In this document: positions 25,123-49,478 of the stretch, piece by piece
Layout of the letters: the number at the start of each line of letters is the position of its first letter
Numbering within the stretch: position 1 is the first letter of the stretch
From: Tubiluchus corallicola
Taxonomy: Eukaryota > Priapulida > Priapulimorpha > Priapulimorphida > Tubiluchidae
Reading direction: 5' to 3'
Assembly: GCA_030141605.1 (NCBI GenBank)
Contig: JAQGDQ010000236.1
Coordinates: forward strand, 30,001 to 94,000
Length of the DNA: 64,000 nucleotides
Position numbers and translations under genes: made by a program
Notes under the pieces: model-generated
The model's input: only the letters and a program-made list of their open reading frames with translations
What the model was told of the DNA's origin: nothing
The model's database searches: none

Positions 25123-25914
25123 ATGAGCTCTTCTGGGAAGAAATTCGCAGGAAAGGTGGCCCTTGTTACGGGTTCATCTTACGGGATCGGCTACTGCATT
25201 GCAAGACGCTTGGCTCAAGATGGCGCCCATGTCATGCTCAGCAGCAGCGTCAAGGAGAATCTGGACAAAGCGGTGAATACTCTGAAAGCTGAAGGGTTGT
25301 CAGTAAGTGGTACCTTGTGTAACGTGTTGAACGAAGACGAGTGGCAGCCGCTGATCGATGCTACAGTAGCGAAGTATGGCGGTATCGACTTCTTTATCTC
25401 AAACGCCGGTAGTCTGGGTGGTGAAGGCGTGCAAGGACCCGTCCTGGGCGTGACACAGGAAGGCTGGGATAGAGTTTGGAAATTCAACGTTAAATCTGGC
25501 TTCTTTCTGGCAAAGGCAGCTGCCGCTAACATGGAGAAAAGAGGAGGAGGTTGTATAGTATTCGTTACATCTCAAGTGGGATACAGTGCTTGCGCTGGTT
25601 GCGAAATACTTCCTGGCATTGGCATGTATTCTGTGACCAAGACGGCATTGATTGGGCTCATAGATGCCATGGCGCCCCAGTGCGCAGAGAAGGGCATTCG
25701 AGTCACGGGGCTAGCACCTGGATTGATCAGGACAAATATGGCTAAGGGTTACCCACCAGAGGTATTTGATAATTTTCTGGAGAGGTGTCCAATTAAACGA
25801 ATCGCAGGTCCTGAAGAGATGGCGGGAACTGTGTCGTTTCTGTGCTCAGAAGACGCTAGCTACATTACTGGAGAAACTATTGTGGTCAACGGCGGGTTTC
25901 CAGTCCGACATTAG
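25123..25914 (+). CDS. DHRS4-like short-chain dehydrogenase/reductase, intronless
   Basis: A 263-aa classical SDR on one exon, using NAD(P)(H) to reduce or oxidise carbonyl or alcohol substrates. Residues 16-23 are TGSSYGIG (Rossmann glycine motif), 94-96 NAG and N122 lies in FNVKSG. Catalytic S150, Y169 and K173 lie in YSVTK. The C-terminal LCSEDASYITGETIVVNGG and the early KAEGLSVSGT closely follow the DHRS4 pattern. Differences from DHRS4 are three. The arginine after strand 2 that helps bind NADPH is serine (SSS at 40-42). The S150-to-Y169 spacing is about six residues longer than the usual 13. The protein ends VRH, not a peroxisomal SRL tail. The start is chosen because it gives the normal SDR N-terminus and sits after a stop-rich leader. 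The GC content is higher than its surroundings. Lack of introns suggests a retrocopy or transfer. Confidence 0.9.
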   Translation: MSSSGKKFAGKVALVTGSSYGIGYCIARRLAQDGAHVMLSSSVKENLDKAVNTLKAEGLSVSGTLCNVLNEDEWQPLIDATVAKYGGIDFFISNAGSLGGEGVQGPVLGVTQEGWDRVWKFNVKSGFFLAKAAAANMEKRGGGCIVFVTSQVGYSACAGCEILPGIGMYSVTKTALIGLIDAMAPQCAEKGIRVTGLAPGLIRTNMAKGYPPEVFDNFLERCPIKRIAGPEEMAGTVSFLCSEDASYITGETIVVNGGFPVRH

Positions 25915-27000
25915 AAAACCAGTGGTCACTATAAATGTCACAGCTTTTTCAATTCTGACATTGTGCTTAATGTGCTTAATTTGCTCATTATTATTAATAC
26001 CAGGGGCAGTGCACTGAAATTTTTAAATTAGTTTAAACAGCGCATAGCATATTATTTAAATCATAATGCTCGATGAAAAACAAGTAAGTAGGCACTATTA
26101 GAAATATAGATAAACAATGAACCTATACTTTTTTGTGAGTAATACGTTCGTAGCAATTTTCACGTTTTTGAAACGTTTTTGTTATAATTTATGCATAGTT
26201 TGCATCTTGTAGATTTTCTTGTACAGTTTAAGTCGTTAAGGGAAAGTCTGTTAAACTGGCATTAGTTTTGTAAACATTCATCAGTGTCATTCATCTGTGA
26301 TTAAAATTCGTCCATTGTTTCAGTACTCATTTTTCACGAATTTATTAAAATACAATCAAAATACATGCTTTTCAGAATATAAATTTGTTAGATTAAACTT
26401 CTCAGGTGTAATGTGTTATTTCACCTTTTCAATTTTACTACATTATAGTGCAGTGAATCTATTCAGGTGCAGATACCATTTAACCGGTTTACTATAAACT
26501 GCTACATGCCTATGAGCAAAATATACATAAACTCATTTCTTCACGAGGGCGCCTCAAAATTTGTATTTTTTCAATATAATTCTGTGCCAGCTGTCTGAAA
26601 GCCTGCTGTACCCTGCCTGTCCGTCAATGGCATGCATAAATGTTCTATTGTCCAAGGTCGAAATAGTTCCAGTTCACTGCATTCTATAATTCCCATGGAA
26701 GTAAGCCCGTAGAAAAAGCGTGAGCTGTACAGACTGCAGTATTCAGTTTGCATGTACATGGTCTAAAGGGATCGATATAAGCGCAGTATTACGACTTGTA
26801 CTTTGTATTGGGTATCTGTGCCGGGAGATAAATAGATTATGCGCTTTAATGATTGTCAAAAAAACTAGGCTGGTGTTTATTACGAAGTCATAAGTTTAAG
26901 ATTCTGGATTACGACCAAAACTGTAAATGCTGACTGCAAAAAATCTTTGCTGACTTGATCTTTGTTTCAACATCATAATTTTGCTATGCTTGATTACCTG
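25915..27000. other. Stretch downstream of the DHRS4-like gene
   Basis: AT-rich. It probably starts with the gene's 3' UTR, but I see no canonical AATAAA close by. No other feature recognised. Confidence 0.3.
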
Positions 27001-27370
27001 GAAAATCCATTTTATTGCAACCCCATTTTAACCCTTTTGCCCATGGCACGTGACCTGACCTCGCCCACTTTTTGAAGTCTTACTGCACATTTACCCTTGC
27101 CAACCTACCCCATTCAAAAACATAGGCTTCTAGTCAAATAGTGTATGTAGATAAAGCCACTCGCCCTAATTTTTACATTTTGGCCCTGCTGCTGTGACCT
27201 TGGACCTGTCATGATCCCCATGCCGTTTTGTGATTGTCTTTGCCAGTTACCTACCCTGCAACTTTGGTGGTACCTTTATTGCACCTATGGAGTTATTGGC
27301 AATACCCCGTTTTAACATTTTCACCCATGTCACGTGACCTGACCATGCCCACTTCGAAAAATGCTTTGTT
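27001..27370. repeat. Local duplicated motif (two diverged units)
   Basis: A segment around CCCATTTTAACCC, CCCATGGCACGTGACCTGAC and GCCCACTT at 27021-27075 recurs at 27305-27358 as CCCGTTTTAACA, CACGTGACCTGACC and GCCCACTT. The spacing is about 285 bp. It may be a diverged satellite-like or transposon-internal repeat. Confidence 0.45.
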
Positions 27371-27899
27371 TACGCCTACACTCGCCCACCTATCCATACT
27401 TGCATAAACATTCAGTGACTCTAAGTCCAATACTGTAAGCATAGTGTATGTGCAATACAATATCCAATACAGTGCATAAGCATGGATGAACTTAAAAAGC
27501 GTATTAAGGTTTTAGTGAATTGAATGTGGTACACTACAATTATTATTAACTTTAAAATTATTAAAAACTAAAAACAATTTGCTGAATCAGAAACACTTTA
27601 ACTGCAGTGACTAACGGGTGCTAATATATATTCGCTAACGGGTGGTAATACATCACTATACCACTGCCTGAGCCCCCACCCCAGTATATGCATAATTGCA
27701 TATATCATGTAAATTCAATACAATTTGGCTAGAAAAATCTGCACTGGATTTAAAAGAAACCATGTTGTGTGAGTTATGCCAATACCTCATTAAACAAAAT
27801 ATAGAATTACCCTGTAGAAATAATTTTCGAAGGGTATAATGTTAGCTTTATCACAAGAAGAGAATGAATTATGAAAAGGAAAAACAAAGAAAGAGAAAG

Positions 27900-28145
27900 A
27901 CCAAAATGAGAACCATTAATTGCTAACATATACATTTTAACTATTAGCGTACACAAAACAACAGTACAATCAAACAAACAATATTAATCAGTGTAATCAA
28001 AAACTAATCATCTATATAAACTAATCAAATCTATAAATAAGCCGTCTAAAACGAGAGTAATGTGTGTGCAATCTACGACACTGTATCTACACATTCCCAA
28101 TGAGAGTTTGGGCGGCAGAAGTCTTTTATAGCAATGTGTTCTGCC
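27900..28145. repeat. Dispersed repeat copy, pair with 44020-44222
   Basis: It shares AACAAACAATATTAATCAG, ATCATCTAT(A/G)TAAACTAATC, ATAAGCCG(T/G)CTAA, CTATCTACACATT-like and CAATGAG motifs in the same order and orientation with 44020-44222. Unknown family, probably an old retroelement 3' region. Confidence 0.6.
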
Positions 28146-28767
28146 TATAAATACATATCTTCCGTTGTTCAAGCTTTTCTGCTTTGGTAATTAAAAAATT
28201 AAGGGCAATTTAGGAACCTCGGCCATTCAGCGCTTTTCCCCTTTAAAGTATGAAATTTTTCCAATCTTCCACCTTTCCTTTACAGAATTATAAATTATTG
28301 GTCCCTCAGAACTGCTAACATCACTGTTCACGTGGGAGGGGGCGATCCTCCCTCTCCTCTCGCATAACTCGGTAAATGAGTGCGCCCAAAACGCTCCATC
28401 ATTTTTTCTTCACTAAGTCTTACTACCATCAACATCAATTACTGTATTCATATTCATAACATACAAAATTTTGCTCGTGTCGTCTGTTAAGTGCAAGCGG
28501 CAAGGTGTCGTCAGGATAGTCAATCTTTCAAAGCCCTGGCAGACTGCATGTTTCGGGGGTGGAAAAACATCGTCAAAACATTATCAAAATTCAAGCTAAA
28601 ACAATGGTAGAAACATGTTAAAACTCATAGCTCCTCTTGTCCCACGGACAGCTGCGCTTTGCATAGTGCCGTCGTGAATATACATCCACTAAGGACCTCC
28701 TTCCCGTCTATTACTCATCAAAGATAATCTACACAAAGCCATTTTCACTAGATGTCAAAGTAAGATA

Positions 28768-29425
28768 CCGTAAAACGGGGTGAGTTCGCCACCCGAGGGT
28801 GAGTTCGCCACCCCTTACGTAATGGCCATTGTAGGTTTGCTGTAACTGTTGTTCAGTGTTTAATGAACAGATATCATAATCACCGTCATTATAAGCAGTT
28901 TGCGATAGTTATCTTCTTTCAATTCGCACTAGAAGTATTCCATTCTGCGCTACATATTATTTGTCTACTATTTCTTGCTACTTAACATGCCACGCACCTG
29001 CACCCCTGTACCGGGTCATAGATACCAAAATTATACCCCAGAAGCTCTGGAAGCTGCCCTACGTGCCGTCAAGAATACCAACAGGACAATCAACGCAGCG
29101 GCGAGGCAATTCGGAGTTCCAAGAAATACCCTTTCTGACAAACTCTCAGGAAGTCATCCGCGGAAGACCGGAGGTCAGCCAGTGTTCTCCGCCGCCGAGG
29201 AGCACGAAATCGCCAACACTCCAAGTGGCCGCTGAATGGGGGTTCCCAATGACTGTCATCGATCTCCGACTACTGATTAAGAGCGTTCTTGACGCGAAGG
29301 GAATCCAGGAACGACGATTCAAGGCAAACACCCCTGGAATAGACTTTGTCAAATCATTCGCCCGAAGGAACAATCTGGTTTTCAGAGTGGCTGGCAACAT
29401 CAAGGGCGCCCGTCTTACGGTATTA
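28768..29425 (+). pseudogene. pogo-like (Tc1/mariner superfamily) transposase remnant
   Basis: From ATG at 28987 the frame has TPEALEAALRAVK, then INAAARQFGVPRNTLSDKL, the Psq/pogo helix-turn-helix. A one-base shift near 29220 moves into a second frame with VAAEWGFPMTVIDLRLLIKS and TPGIDFVKSFARRNNLVFR, the CENP-B-type second helix-turn-helix. The DDE catalytic domain is absent because a (CT)n tract starts at 29438. Upstream at 28766, TA is followed by CCGTAAAACGGGGTGAG and a doubled GTGAGTTCGCCACC. That is a plausible left terminal repeat beside its TA target. No matching right terminus was seen. Confidence 0.75.
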
Positions 29426-29435
29426 ATAATATATT

Positions 29436-29579
<144 letters not shown>

Positions 29580-31773
29580 CCAAATAGCGGTAAGGGAGGG
29601 CACTGTGAAGAGTCCTGTACCATTTATTAACATTGCCCATCAAGAACCACTTTCTCATTTACATCATCGTCATTTAAAACAACTTTAATATTTCGCTACG
29701 GTCATATGGCTTTGTGTAATGCATTTTCATTCAGATTTCATTTACAAATTTGTAAACTTAATAGGGACATACTCACAGGAGACCCAATCTCCGGGCTGCC
29801 TTCAATTCCTCCATCTCACTGTTGCAAAGTATACCGAGCCATGCTTTCGGTTCATATTTTTACGTTGCATAATATTTTCAATATAATATTATCTTCATTC
29901 ACGTATGTTTATATTTTGAAATGATGTAATTACGTTAGCATATTACTTACCTCATCTACAATCTCGTATATCTTTTAGGATTATTAATTGCGTCATACTT
30001 CTCTAATGACGTCATCTTTAAGTTCATGTTTTTTCAATTTGTTATATAGTAAACCTATTAATTGGTATTTAAATATTTATTAAGTAATTAACTTAAAGTT
30101 AATGAGCCTTTTATTAAATAATTTAACAATCAGTATTTCTGTCCACTGTATATACCAACTTTCTTGTTGTTATAATTGTCATTTGAATAATTAATTGTTT
30201 GCTTGCAAAGTGACATTTTGTTACTAATACATTTAATTTTTGTTGTATATACATTGACAGTTCAACATTTTCTCATTATACTACGTATAATTTGTCATTA
30301 TTATACCCACAGTTTTGTAAATTAGTATTTTTGTATACCCTATAGACATGTTTTGTTAACAGAATTATTTTTTCACATAATTATTTTTTCCCAATGCTCT
30401 TTGTAAATATTTCGTTATATCTTTGATATTCCATTGTTGTATTATATGCCATCAACTATTTTTTCGTATTTCGTTTTTCCGATACATTATAGTTTTTGAT
30501 ATTCCATAAATATAATGTCTTTAACTGACATCGTCAGCTGTTAGTTAATGATACAATAATAATAATTATAAAAAATTTCATGATTTTTATGATTTTTATT
30601 ATTGTATCTCTACCTTACAGCTGACGAAGTCTGTGACGGACGAAAGTTCCCGGAAAAATAAAAGTTACTTGAGATTTAAAGGGCACTTTGCCTTCTTTAT
30701 GACTGTGCCTGCATTTATTAACAATAAGCATTTAAGCTGGCAACCAAGTACCATGGCAAGTCTCAGAAGAGCACTATCTTATTTAAACGCAGGCACCCCT
30801 AACACGAAGCAATACGTGACGTTTTATTGAGGTGACGGAGTACTGGTTTCTATATTCATAATACACGTAGCATACGACAACATTAATGAAGAACAAGTTT
30901 GCATTCTAAACTGTTCTAAACTTATTTAAAACAACCGCACGTTTCGAGCTAGGCTGAAACACAAATCCAAATTACTCAGTGATGAAATTATATTCATATC
31001 CTTCAACTTTTGCGTTTAGTACAAAAGTGCCTCGTGGTTATGCAGTATAATTAATTGATTTTTTGTTAAATATCATTTACTAGCTTTTGTTCATAATTGT
31101 GGTGGTTGTCATTTTAATTTTTCGATCTAATCTTTAATTATTGTCTTTCTCGACCAACACCAAATAATAAACAAATTTGTTCTACAAATATAATTTATTC
31201 ATTTCAACCACTTTTGGACACCGACAATAAAATAATTATAATTCTATTGTTTTAGACCCATTTATCATTTTGTGGGAAGATGATTTTTTAAGCCATCTCA
31301 TCTTGCTCTTTACACATGATTGCATTCATTCAGCCCTTTCTGTTCACCTTACTTTGAATCATGGACGAAACACGCTAACCATGGGAAATTACTTGTGCTT
31401 AAAAACTACAAATAGAATAATCAATTAGAACTCAATCAACAATCAATCGATAATCAATAATCAATAAATACTTTATAAAATAAAAATAAGACACTTAAAT
31501 ATAAATAACTGATATTTCATTGCCCACACCTGTAGTGCATCATAAAAATGAATTGGGAATTTAAAAAATAAAAAATGTCACCTCAAATAAGATTACTGTC
31601 AGCAAACATCAGAATCTCAAGATTACACGGCATGTGACTTTCATTTTTTCTGAACTCTCTATTTCCAAAAAATGATTAGGTAAGTTGTAAGCTTTGAAAA
31701 AGTCCAGTACCGCCGCACCGCTACGTACAACTGATATAAAAGTTAATATTATGTAAAATAGCAGTATACAAGT
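29580..31773. other. AT-rich stretch without recognisable gene
   Basis: Highly AT-rich, with TTATTTTTTC-like runs near 30370-30400 and TGATTTTTATGATTTTTAT near 30582. I found no coding pattern and no obvious transposon ends. Confidence 0.3.
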
Positions 31774-43565
<11,792 letters not shown>

Positions 43566-44019
43566 TGTGCTGCAGTTTAATCAAGGCAAAAACAAACCAG
43601 CAAGAAACGAACACTTAACAGGAACAACAGTACATATCTACTCAATCAGTGACACTTCTGCTTACCTACTTAAAACAGTAATTAATCTTAGCGCTAATGT
43701 GTTCAATTGTATACAGGTACCGCATGCTTTTTGTTCCGGCATGTAGCGCCTGTAAACATTCCAATCATTTCAACAGGTATTTTTGTCCTCCGTTGACAAT
43801 GTTGAAGTGATGACTTATTGACACCAAGTGTAAAGAAAGAGCGGAAATTTGAGGAAACGTTTGTCACTTTAAAGGAGGAGAATCGATGAATGTCCGAGGT
43901 TCCTAAATTACCGTTTCTTTAGTAACCAAAACCGAAAAAGCTTGAATAAAAAGAGATACGTATCTATATGTAAGCCACTGTACTTACTTGTGTTTAATAA
44001 CTGCCAAAAAAGAGAAACG

Positions 44020-44222
44020 ATATAAATATGCCAACATATATATTTTACAATATTTACATACACAAACAACATTAACAATAGTGCAACAAACAAACAATAT
44101 TAATCAGCATAATCATCTATGTAAACTAATCCGTATATAAGCCGGCTAATGTTCTGTATTCTCTGCGAAACAGTATCTACACATTACCAATGAGTTAGTT
44201 TGACAGAAGGCTTTTATGACAT
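44020..44222. repeat. Dispersed repeat copy, pair with 27900-28145
   Basis: Second copy of the repeat described at 27900-28145, same orientation. It lies upstream of gene B. Confidence 0.6.
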
Positions 44223-44347
44223 TCGATATCCATTAGATCTAAAAATAGGTTAGGTACAAGTTTAAGATCACGTATGCCATGTTACCTTTACAAGGTCAAA
44301 CCACCTATGAATGCAACAAGTGTTTGAAATCGCGACTGTTTTACACT

Positions 44348-44440
44348 TGCAACAGTCCGCTACTGCAACTAACCTTTAACCCCTAAGCCTGGTGCAACAG
44401 TCCGCTACTGCAACTAACCTTTAAGCCCTAAGCCTGGCGC
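44348..44440. repeat. 45-bp tandem duplication
   Basis: A unit starting TGCAACAGTCCGCTACTGCA and running through CTAACCTTTAA and CCCTAAGCCTGG occurs twice, at 44348 and 44393, almost identical. A recent local duplication. Confidence 0.9.
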
Positions 44441-45325
44441 AACTTTTAAAGTTCGCAACCCACACAGAATTTTCTTGCCAAAATTTCACTAAATCTAGAA
44501 AAATATCATACTAAAGGAGCAGCCTTTTTGGAAAATGATTACAATCAGTCTCAACACAGGTTCATAAATTCATATTGTTTATAATTATGATCATAGTCAC
44601 TACATTTTTATCGTCGTCACCACCGTCATTTTTATCGTATACGTCATCATCATCATGAACAACAACGACGCTGACGTGAACAACGACAACAACAACAACA
44701 ACTTTAGTTGCAAAATCTGTAAATAGGCCTAACTGAAGTCAGTGTGAGCGCGCAGACATATGAAAATAAAATTTGCGCAACAAAAAGTTGCAATTCGGGT
44801 TCAAACTTAGTTGCGTAACTGTTTTGAAATGCACTATTTTCAATGAAAGCTCGCAGATATGCAGTTTTTAATTTCACAACTTTAACCCAAATGCAATACT
44901 TAAGCGCAAGAAGAAGGCAGCGTATTGTGAAGAGGCATCGTTAAACATACAAAACACAGAAATGAAAAATAAATTAAAGAAGGTAACACATTCTTACAGT
45001 CTTGGCAACCATCTTATAAAAGACTTTGTGCATATTCTTATATGTGTGTATCTTACATGCGATCACTTCTCAATACAATATACACATTTCCTGCTGCCCA
45101 CTGCTAATTTTTTCGTGCGCGTCTCTCCCAGGAATTAAACGAACTGTAAATTGTACAAAATTCGCGCGATTAAATAATTTAACCTCTGTTGGTAAACAGC
45201 ATTTGGATTTCACTGGTGCTTCTTCCGTTCATTCATTTTTATGCAGTTCTTGTTCTTGATGATAATGTTTGCCAGTACATTACAGCTGCTACACGAGTGA
45301 TTCTAGGCAGCGTTTCCACTGCGTC
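44441..45325. other. Intergenic stretch
   Basis: It contains short CAACAACAACA and CATCATCATCA runs near 44640-44700. No gene recognised. Confidence 0.35.
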
Positions 45326-45546
45326 CGCACAGACACGCACATACACGCACAGACACGCACATATACACACAGACACGCACATATGCGCACATACACGCAC
45401 AGACACGCACAGTCACGCACATACGCGTACAGACACGCACATACACGCACATACGCGACAAACACGCACATACGCGCACATACGCGTACATACACGCACA
45501 TACACGCACAGACACGCACAGACACACACAGACACACACACAGGCA
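45326..45546. repeat. CA-rich minisatellite (CACGCACAGA / CACGCACATA units)
   Basis: About 220 bp of imperfect 6- and 10-bp units of the type ACACGCACAGACACGCACAT. It is open in several frames on both strands (Thr-His-rich and Cys-Val-rich), as expected of a simple repeat. Confidence 0.9.
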
Positions 45547-46019
45547 CGTACATACACCGACTTTTCGGTCCGCACGTTTTACGTCTGCGAAAGTTGTTTC
45601 CACTGCTCCCGTACTCACTCTATACAATACGTCACGAATGCGGCAAAAACTTTAGCAAGAAATTATAGACATGAGACTTTTTAGAAGAAAGAATATTTTA
45701 TTTTGCTGTGCTGGTTAAGCAAATTGGCAAGAAGGTGATATAGGAGGCGACATCATCGTTTTTAGGTTCACCCAATTTTTGAAAACCATGAACACCGAGG
45801 CGAATTGCAATAAGTTGTGATGGATGAAGAAAAGTGCTTAAGTTATTTGAGAATGAAGCCTGCACCATTCCGAATTTTACTTGATTAAATGTTCCGTGTT
45901 GTATTTCAAATGAACAGCGTCTTGTTGTTACGTTAAAATAAACAAAGCCAACAACTAATTAGCTCTACCACAGCATGAAATTATTACAATACATGTATTT
46001 AAAATTTTGATAATAATTA

Positions 46020-46602
46020 TTATTATTATACGTAATTATATTATAATATTAAACGCTTTATTTTACAAAGCATGAACACAAATACAATTAACAAATCACA
46101 CACTTAAATAAACAACGCATACAGGAACACGTCCCTACAAATACAAGGCTCTTTTTAAGCGTATTTGATTAAAAAACACCATAATTTATAACAAACACAC
46201 CTACATTCATATCACATTGCTGATTGAATACATTAATTCTTAACAAAATTAATTCGCACCTCTTAATTTATAATCACTTATTGTAGAAATTTTATGCACA
46301 ATCAACAATTTCTTAACTTCCACATCTCCACTTTTGTTTAAAAATATAAATTTATCAATATCACACATGGATGAGAATTCTGGAAAGATATCTGATATTT
46401 GTTTGCAATCCTTTCTAGACAATAAACATTGCATTGCATAATAAAGTGAAATTCATCTTCCGTGCTCCCATTCTTACATAAAATACATTTTCTCATATGA
46501 ACAGCTGTTTTAGGTCTGGTATATCGACCAGCTTCAATTTGTAATCTGTGCGCGCTAACACGGAATTTTGTGTAGGTTTCCTTATGTGCTCTAGGAACAC
46601 CA
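46020..46602 (-). mobile_element. LINE 3' end (RT C-terminus with zinc-knuckle-like motif)
   Basis: The minus-strand frame reads FRVSAHRLQIEAGRYTR, then MRKCILCKNGSTEDEFHFIM. This is the CxxC...DEFHF C-terminal motif of CR1/Jockey-type and related LINEs. A small ATGCA duplication near 46436 shifts the frame, and the ending LLIVHKISTISDYKLRGAN continues in the next one. The 3' tail at 46015-46030 is ATT-rich. The 5' side is cut off by the hexanucleotide array at 46602. Confidence 0.8.
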
Positions 46603-46968
46603 TTACTATTACTGTTACTGTTACTGTTACTGTTACTGTTACTGTTACTGTTACTGTTACTGTTACTGTTACTGTTACTGTTACTGTTACTGTTACTGTT
46701 ACTGTTACTGTTACTGTTACTGTTACTGTTACTGTTACTGTTACTGTTACTGTTACTGTTACTGTTACTGTTACTGTTACTGTTACTGTTACTGTTACTG
46801 TTACTGTTACTGTTACTGTTACTGTTACTGTTACTGTTACTGTTACTGTTACTGTTACTGTTACTGTTACTATTACTATTACTATTACTATTACTATTAC
46901 TATTACTATTACTATTACTATTACTATTACTATTACTATTACTATTACTATTACTATTACTATTACTA
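46602..46968. repeat. (TTACTG)n passing into (TTACTA)n hexanucleotide array
   Basis: About 265 bp of near-perfect TTACTG repeats, then about 105 bp of near-perfect TTACTA repeats, with a single sharp switch near 46868. It follows directly on a LINE fragment. The alternating Thr-Val and Ile-Thr frames read from it are by-products. Confidence 0.95.
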
Positions 46969-47560
46969 AATACACTAATACTATAATATTACTATAATGT
47001 AATATTACTATATCACATGTAATTAATATCTAATTGTAATTATTAATAAGACTTGCAATAAAAATCTGGATAGCGTACAGTGGATTCAATATTGAGTACT
47101 AGGCAAGCTTTCATGAATTACTTTATTTCTCCTGTTGGTTCAGTGCCCTGGCAGCATCAAATAACTTTATTAAACAACTAACAATGTTTTGAAGCTTATA
47201 TTTTTATCCATTGTAACAGCACATCTATGTAAGGACATTTGCAGGACAAAGTCGATACATTTTTGCAATAAGGCGTGTGTAAACATGTATTATAAATTTA
47301 AAGAAATTCGTGGATCACAGAATCGCCAAATCAGACCTAAATTTACAGAAACGTAAATTTTATAACAAAAACTAGATATATTCTATCTTCACTATATTGA
47401 CTTCAAAGGTTACTTCGACCCACCGCAGCCGTGCAAAATCTCTGTGACTTCATTTGATATTAATTTTGTCGTACAAATCAGGTCTAATCTATACAGCACG
47501 TGTGATTTGTTCGTTCTCCATTACGAAAATGAACTTGTCCGTCCGCAGAAAAATGGTTAA
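46969..47560. other. Intergenic stretch
   Basis: AT-rich, with a short ACTATAATATTACTATAATG motif right after the hexanucleotide array. No gene recognised. Confidence 0.3.
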
Positions 47561-47568
47561 ACAATTAG

Positions 47569-47656
47569 TGCGGGTCCGTGTGAGTACGTGGCTTTCTGTG
47601 CGGATGCAGTTTGTGCGGATCCGTGTGAGTAAGTGGCTTTCCGTGCGGATGCAGTG
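47569..47656. repeat. 44-bp tandem duplication
   Basis: A unit built on GTGCGGATCCGTGTGAGTA and GTGGCTTTC(T/C)GTGCGGAT occurs twice, at 47569 and 47613, with a few substitutions. Confidence 0.85.
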
Positions 47657-48234
47657 GAAACGGCAAAGACGTAAAACAATGATTTGCAAAGGCGCGCTGC
47701 TGCTTCAATTTTTTTCCGTGTGAGTCATACAGAATAAATCCGTGTCTGTGTCTGTATGTATCGTTGTATTGGATATCATGTATAATATTTTGAAATTATT
47801 TTGAAGGTACGAAAATCAATATACAGATTACGCGATTACTATCCGTGCCAATACTCTATAATCTGCTATCTACCGACGTGTGCGTATTGTCTGCGCCAGA
47901 TGGCGCCACGCTCCCAGTGCAAGATTTCTCATGACTTTGCTATGCATGTTTTATGTATTTAATCTTATGTATTTCATTCTATATAGTAAGCAAACATTTA
48001 ATCTTATGTATTTAATTCTTATAGTATGCACCACGTGTATAGCCAAATATGTATCTATGTAATATATATGCATTAGTAAAGTGCTTTGATTCAGGTAGAA
48101 CCAGCCCTACCGTAGAAAGCTCTCTTTATTATGAAGAAAGGAGTAAATGAAAGCTGTTTAGAATGGTGATGTAAGATTAAAGCATCAATTCAATTATTAA
48201 ATTAAGAAAGACTAAATACTTGATGATGCAAGAC

Positions 48235-48540
48235 TAAATTATCGTCTTGGCTAGAAGCCCAGTTAGGTGTGGCATATGACGTGATGATCAGCTGAGGTTC
48301 GACCGGCTGAGTCAGAAATAAAGATTGATGATGTAATACTTATGCGCAGAAGCTCATGGCGCATTAGGTAGTTAGACAAAAGTGTTTTGAGGCCCGCACC
48401 TCGAGCAGATTAGGAACTGTCTTGAAGACGGAGGGCTGGCATTACTATCCTCTTACGTATTCTGTATTGTGTTTGATCTTTAATAAACGTGTAGTTTGCT
48501 AAATTAAGTCTTGATAGTTTGCCATGCCCATCGTGGCTGT
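48235..48540 (+). repeat. LTR-like dispersed repeat, pair with 35640-35965
   Basis: Second copy of the repeat described at 35640-35965, same orientation. Its conserved end is TATTGTGTTTGATCTTTAA then TAAACGTGTAGTTT. Diverged, with indels. Confidence 0.5.
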
Positions 48541-49478
48541 TCCACACGCAATCTTCACGAGCCACAGCCACCAACACAATAAACAACAACAAGCAGCTAT
48601 AGCCACTATCATAAACAGACTTTAATTCATCAGAAGCTATTATTTTACTATTAGTAATGCACAAATACATGCATCCTCTTCAAGCTCCATCGCATGTCTA
48701 TGCGCACGATTTTGGTACACATGTAAAATTGCATGACTGCGCGCCGCCTTACCGTATTACTGCCGCCGTTACCGTTTCTTGAATGTGGACTTATTCACTA
48801 ATTTCTTTTGTAGTATATCAACATGCGTCAGTAGTTACACCGTCTGACTTTTTGAATATTCAAAAATTTATGTTATAAGTGAAGATTTTTCTGGCACCCT
48901 TTACCCACAATTTATCTAATAGTCTTTTTACTGGCCATTAACTAAGCTTTCGTTGTCTTGATACAAGAATAGCATTCATGGGACATTTTTGTCAGGAAGT
49001 TCTAAACCCATTAGCTTTTTATGGATGTATTTTTGAAAAGCATGACTGCATGAGTTATTTGTTTTACGTCAGCACCCTATGTTACACTAAGCCATTGTGA
49101 CATTTAATAATTGTGCCAGCGTTAATTTCGACTCGAAACGTTTACGTAAAATTCTGTTTTGTGTTTGCTTTCATGGTAATCAATAGATAACAAATTTTCT
49201 GGTACAACGCTACTACCTTTTGGCAAATTGATGCTTTGTATTTCATTAATCCATTTTGTTGCTGGGTAGCTTCACAAATCTTTGAATATCTCGCTGCCAT
49301 AGTCACTAATATCTTCCTTTGTGGGTATTTCATCAATCTAATTTATGTCTAAACTGGTAGTTTGACAGCATCACCTTCTAATTTTTCACGTTGAACTATT
49401 CTAATTATTAATAAAATACAACTGCAGTTTTTATGTTAAATTTTGTCAACTTTTCACGATTGAAATCAAAGTTTGGTC
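48541..49478. other. Stretch upstream of the PAN-lectin gene
   Basis: AT-rich. It presumably holds the promoter and 5' UTR of the plus-strand gene at 49479. No clear TATA box close enough to be convincing. Confidence 0.3.

Noticed and set aside
45189-45668. His-Thr-rich and Cys-Val-rich frames
   Set aside because: They are by-products of the CACGCACA minisatellite in several frames at once.
46493-46997. Open frames of alternating Thr-Val or Ile-Val
   Set aside because: They are translations of the hexanucleotide array. Only the flanking LINE part on the minus strand is real coding remnant.
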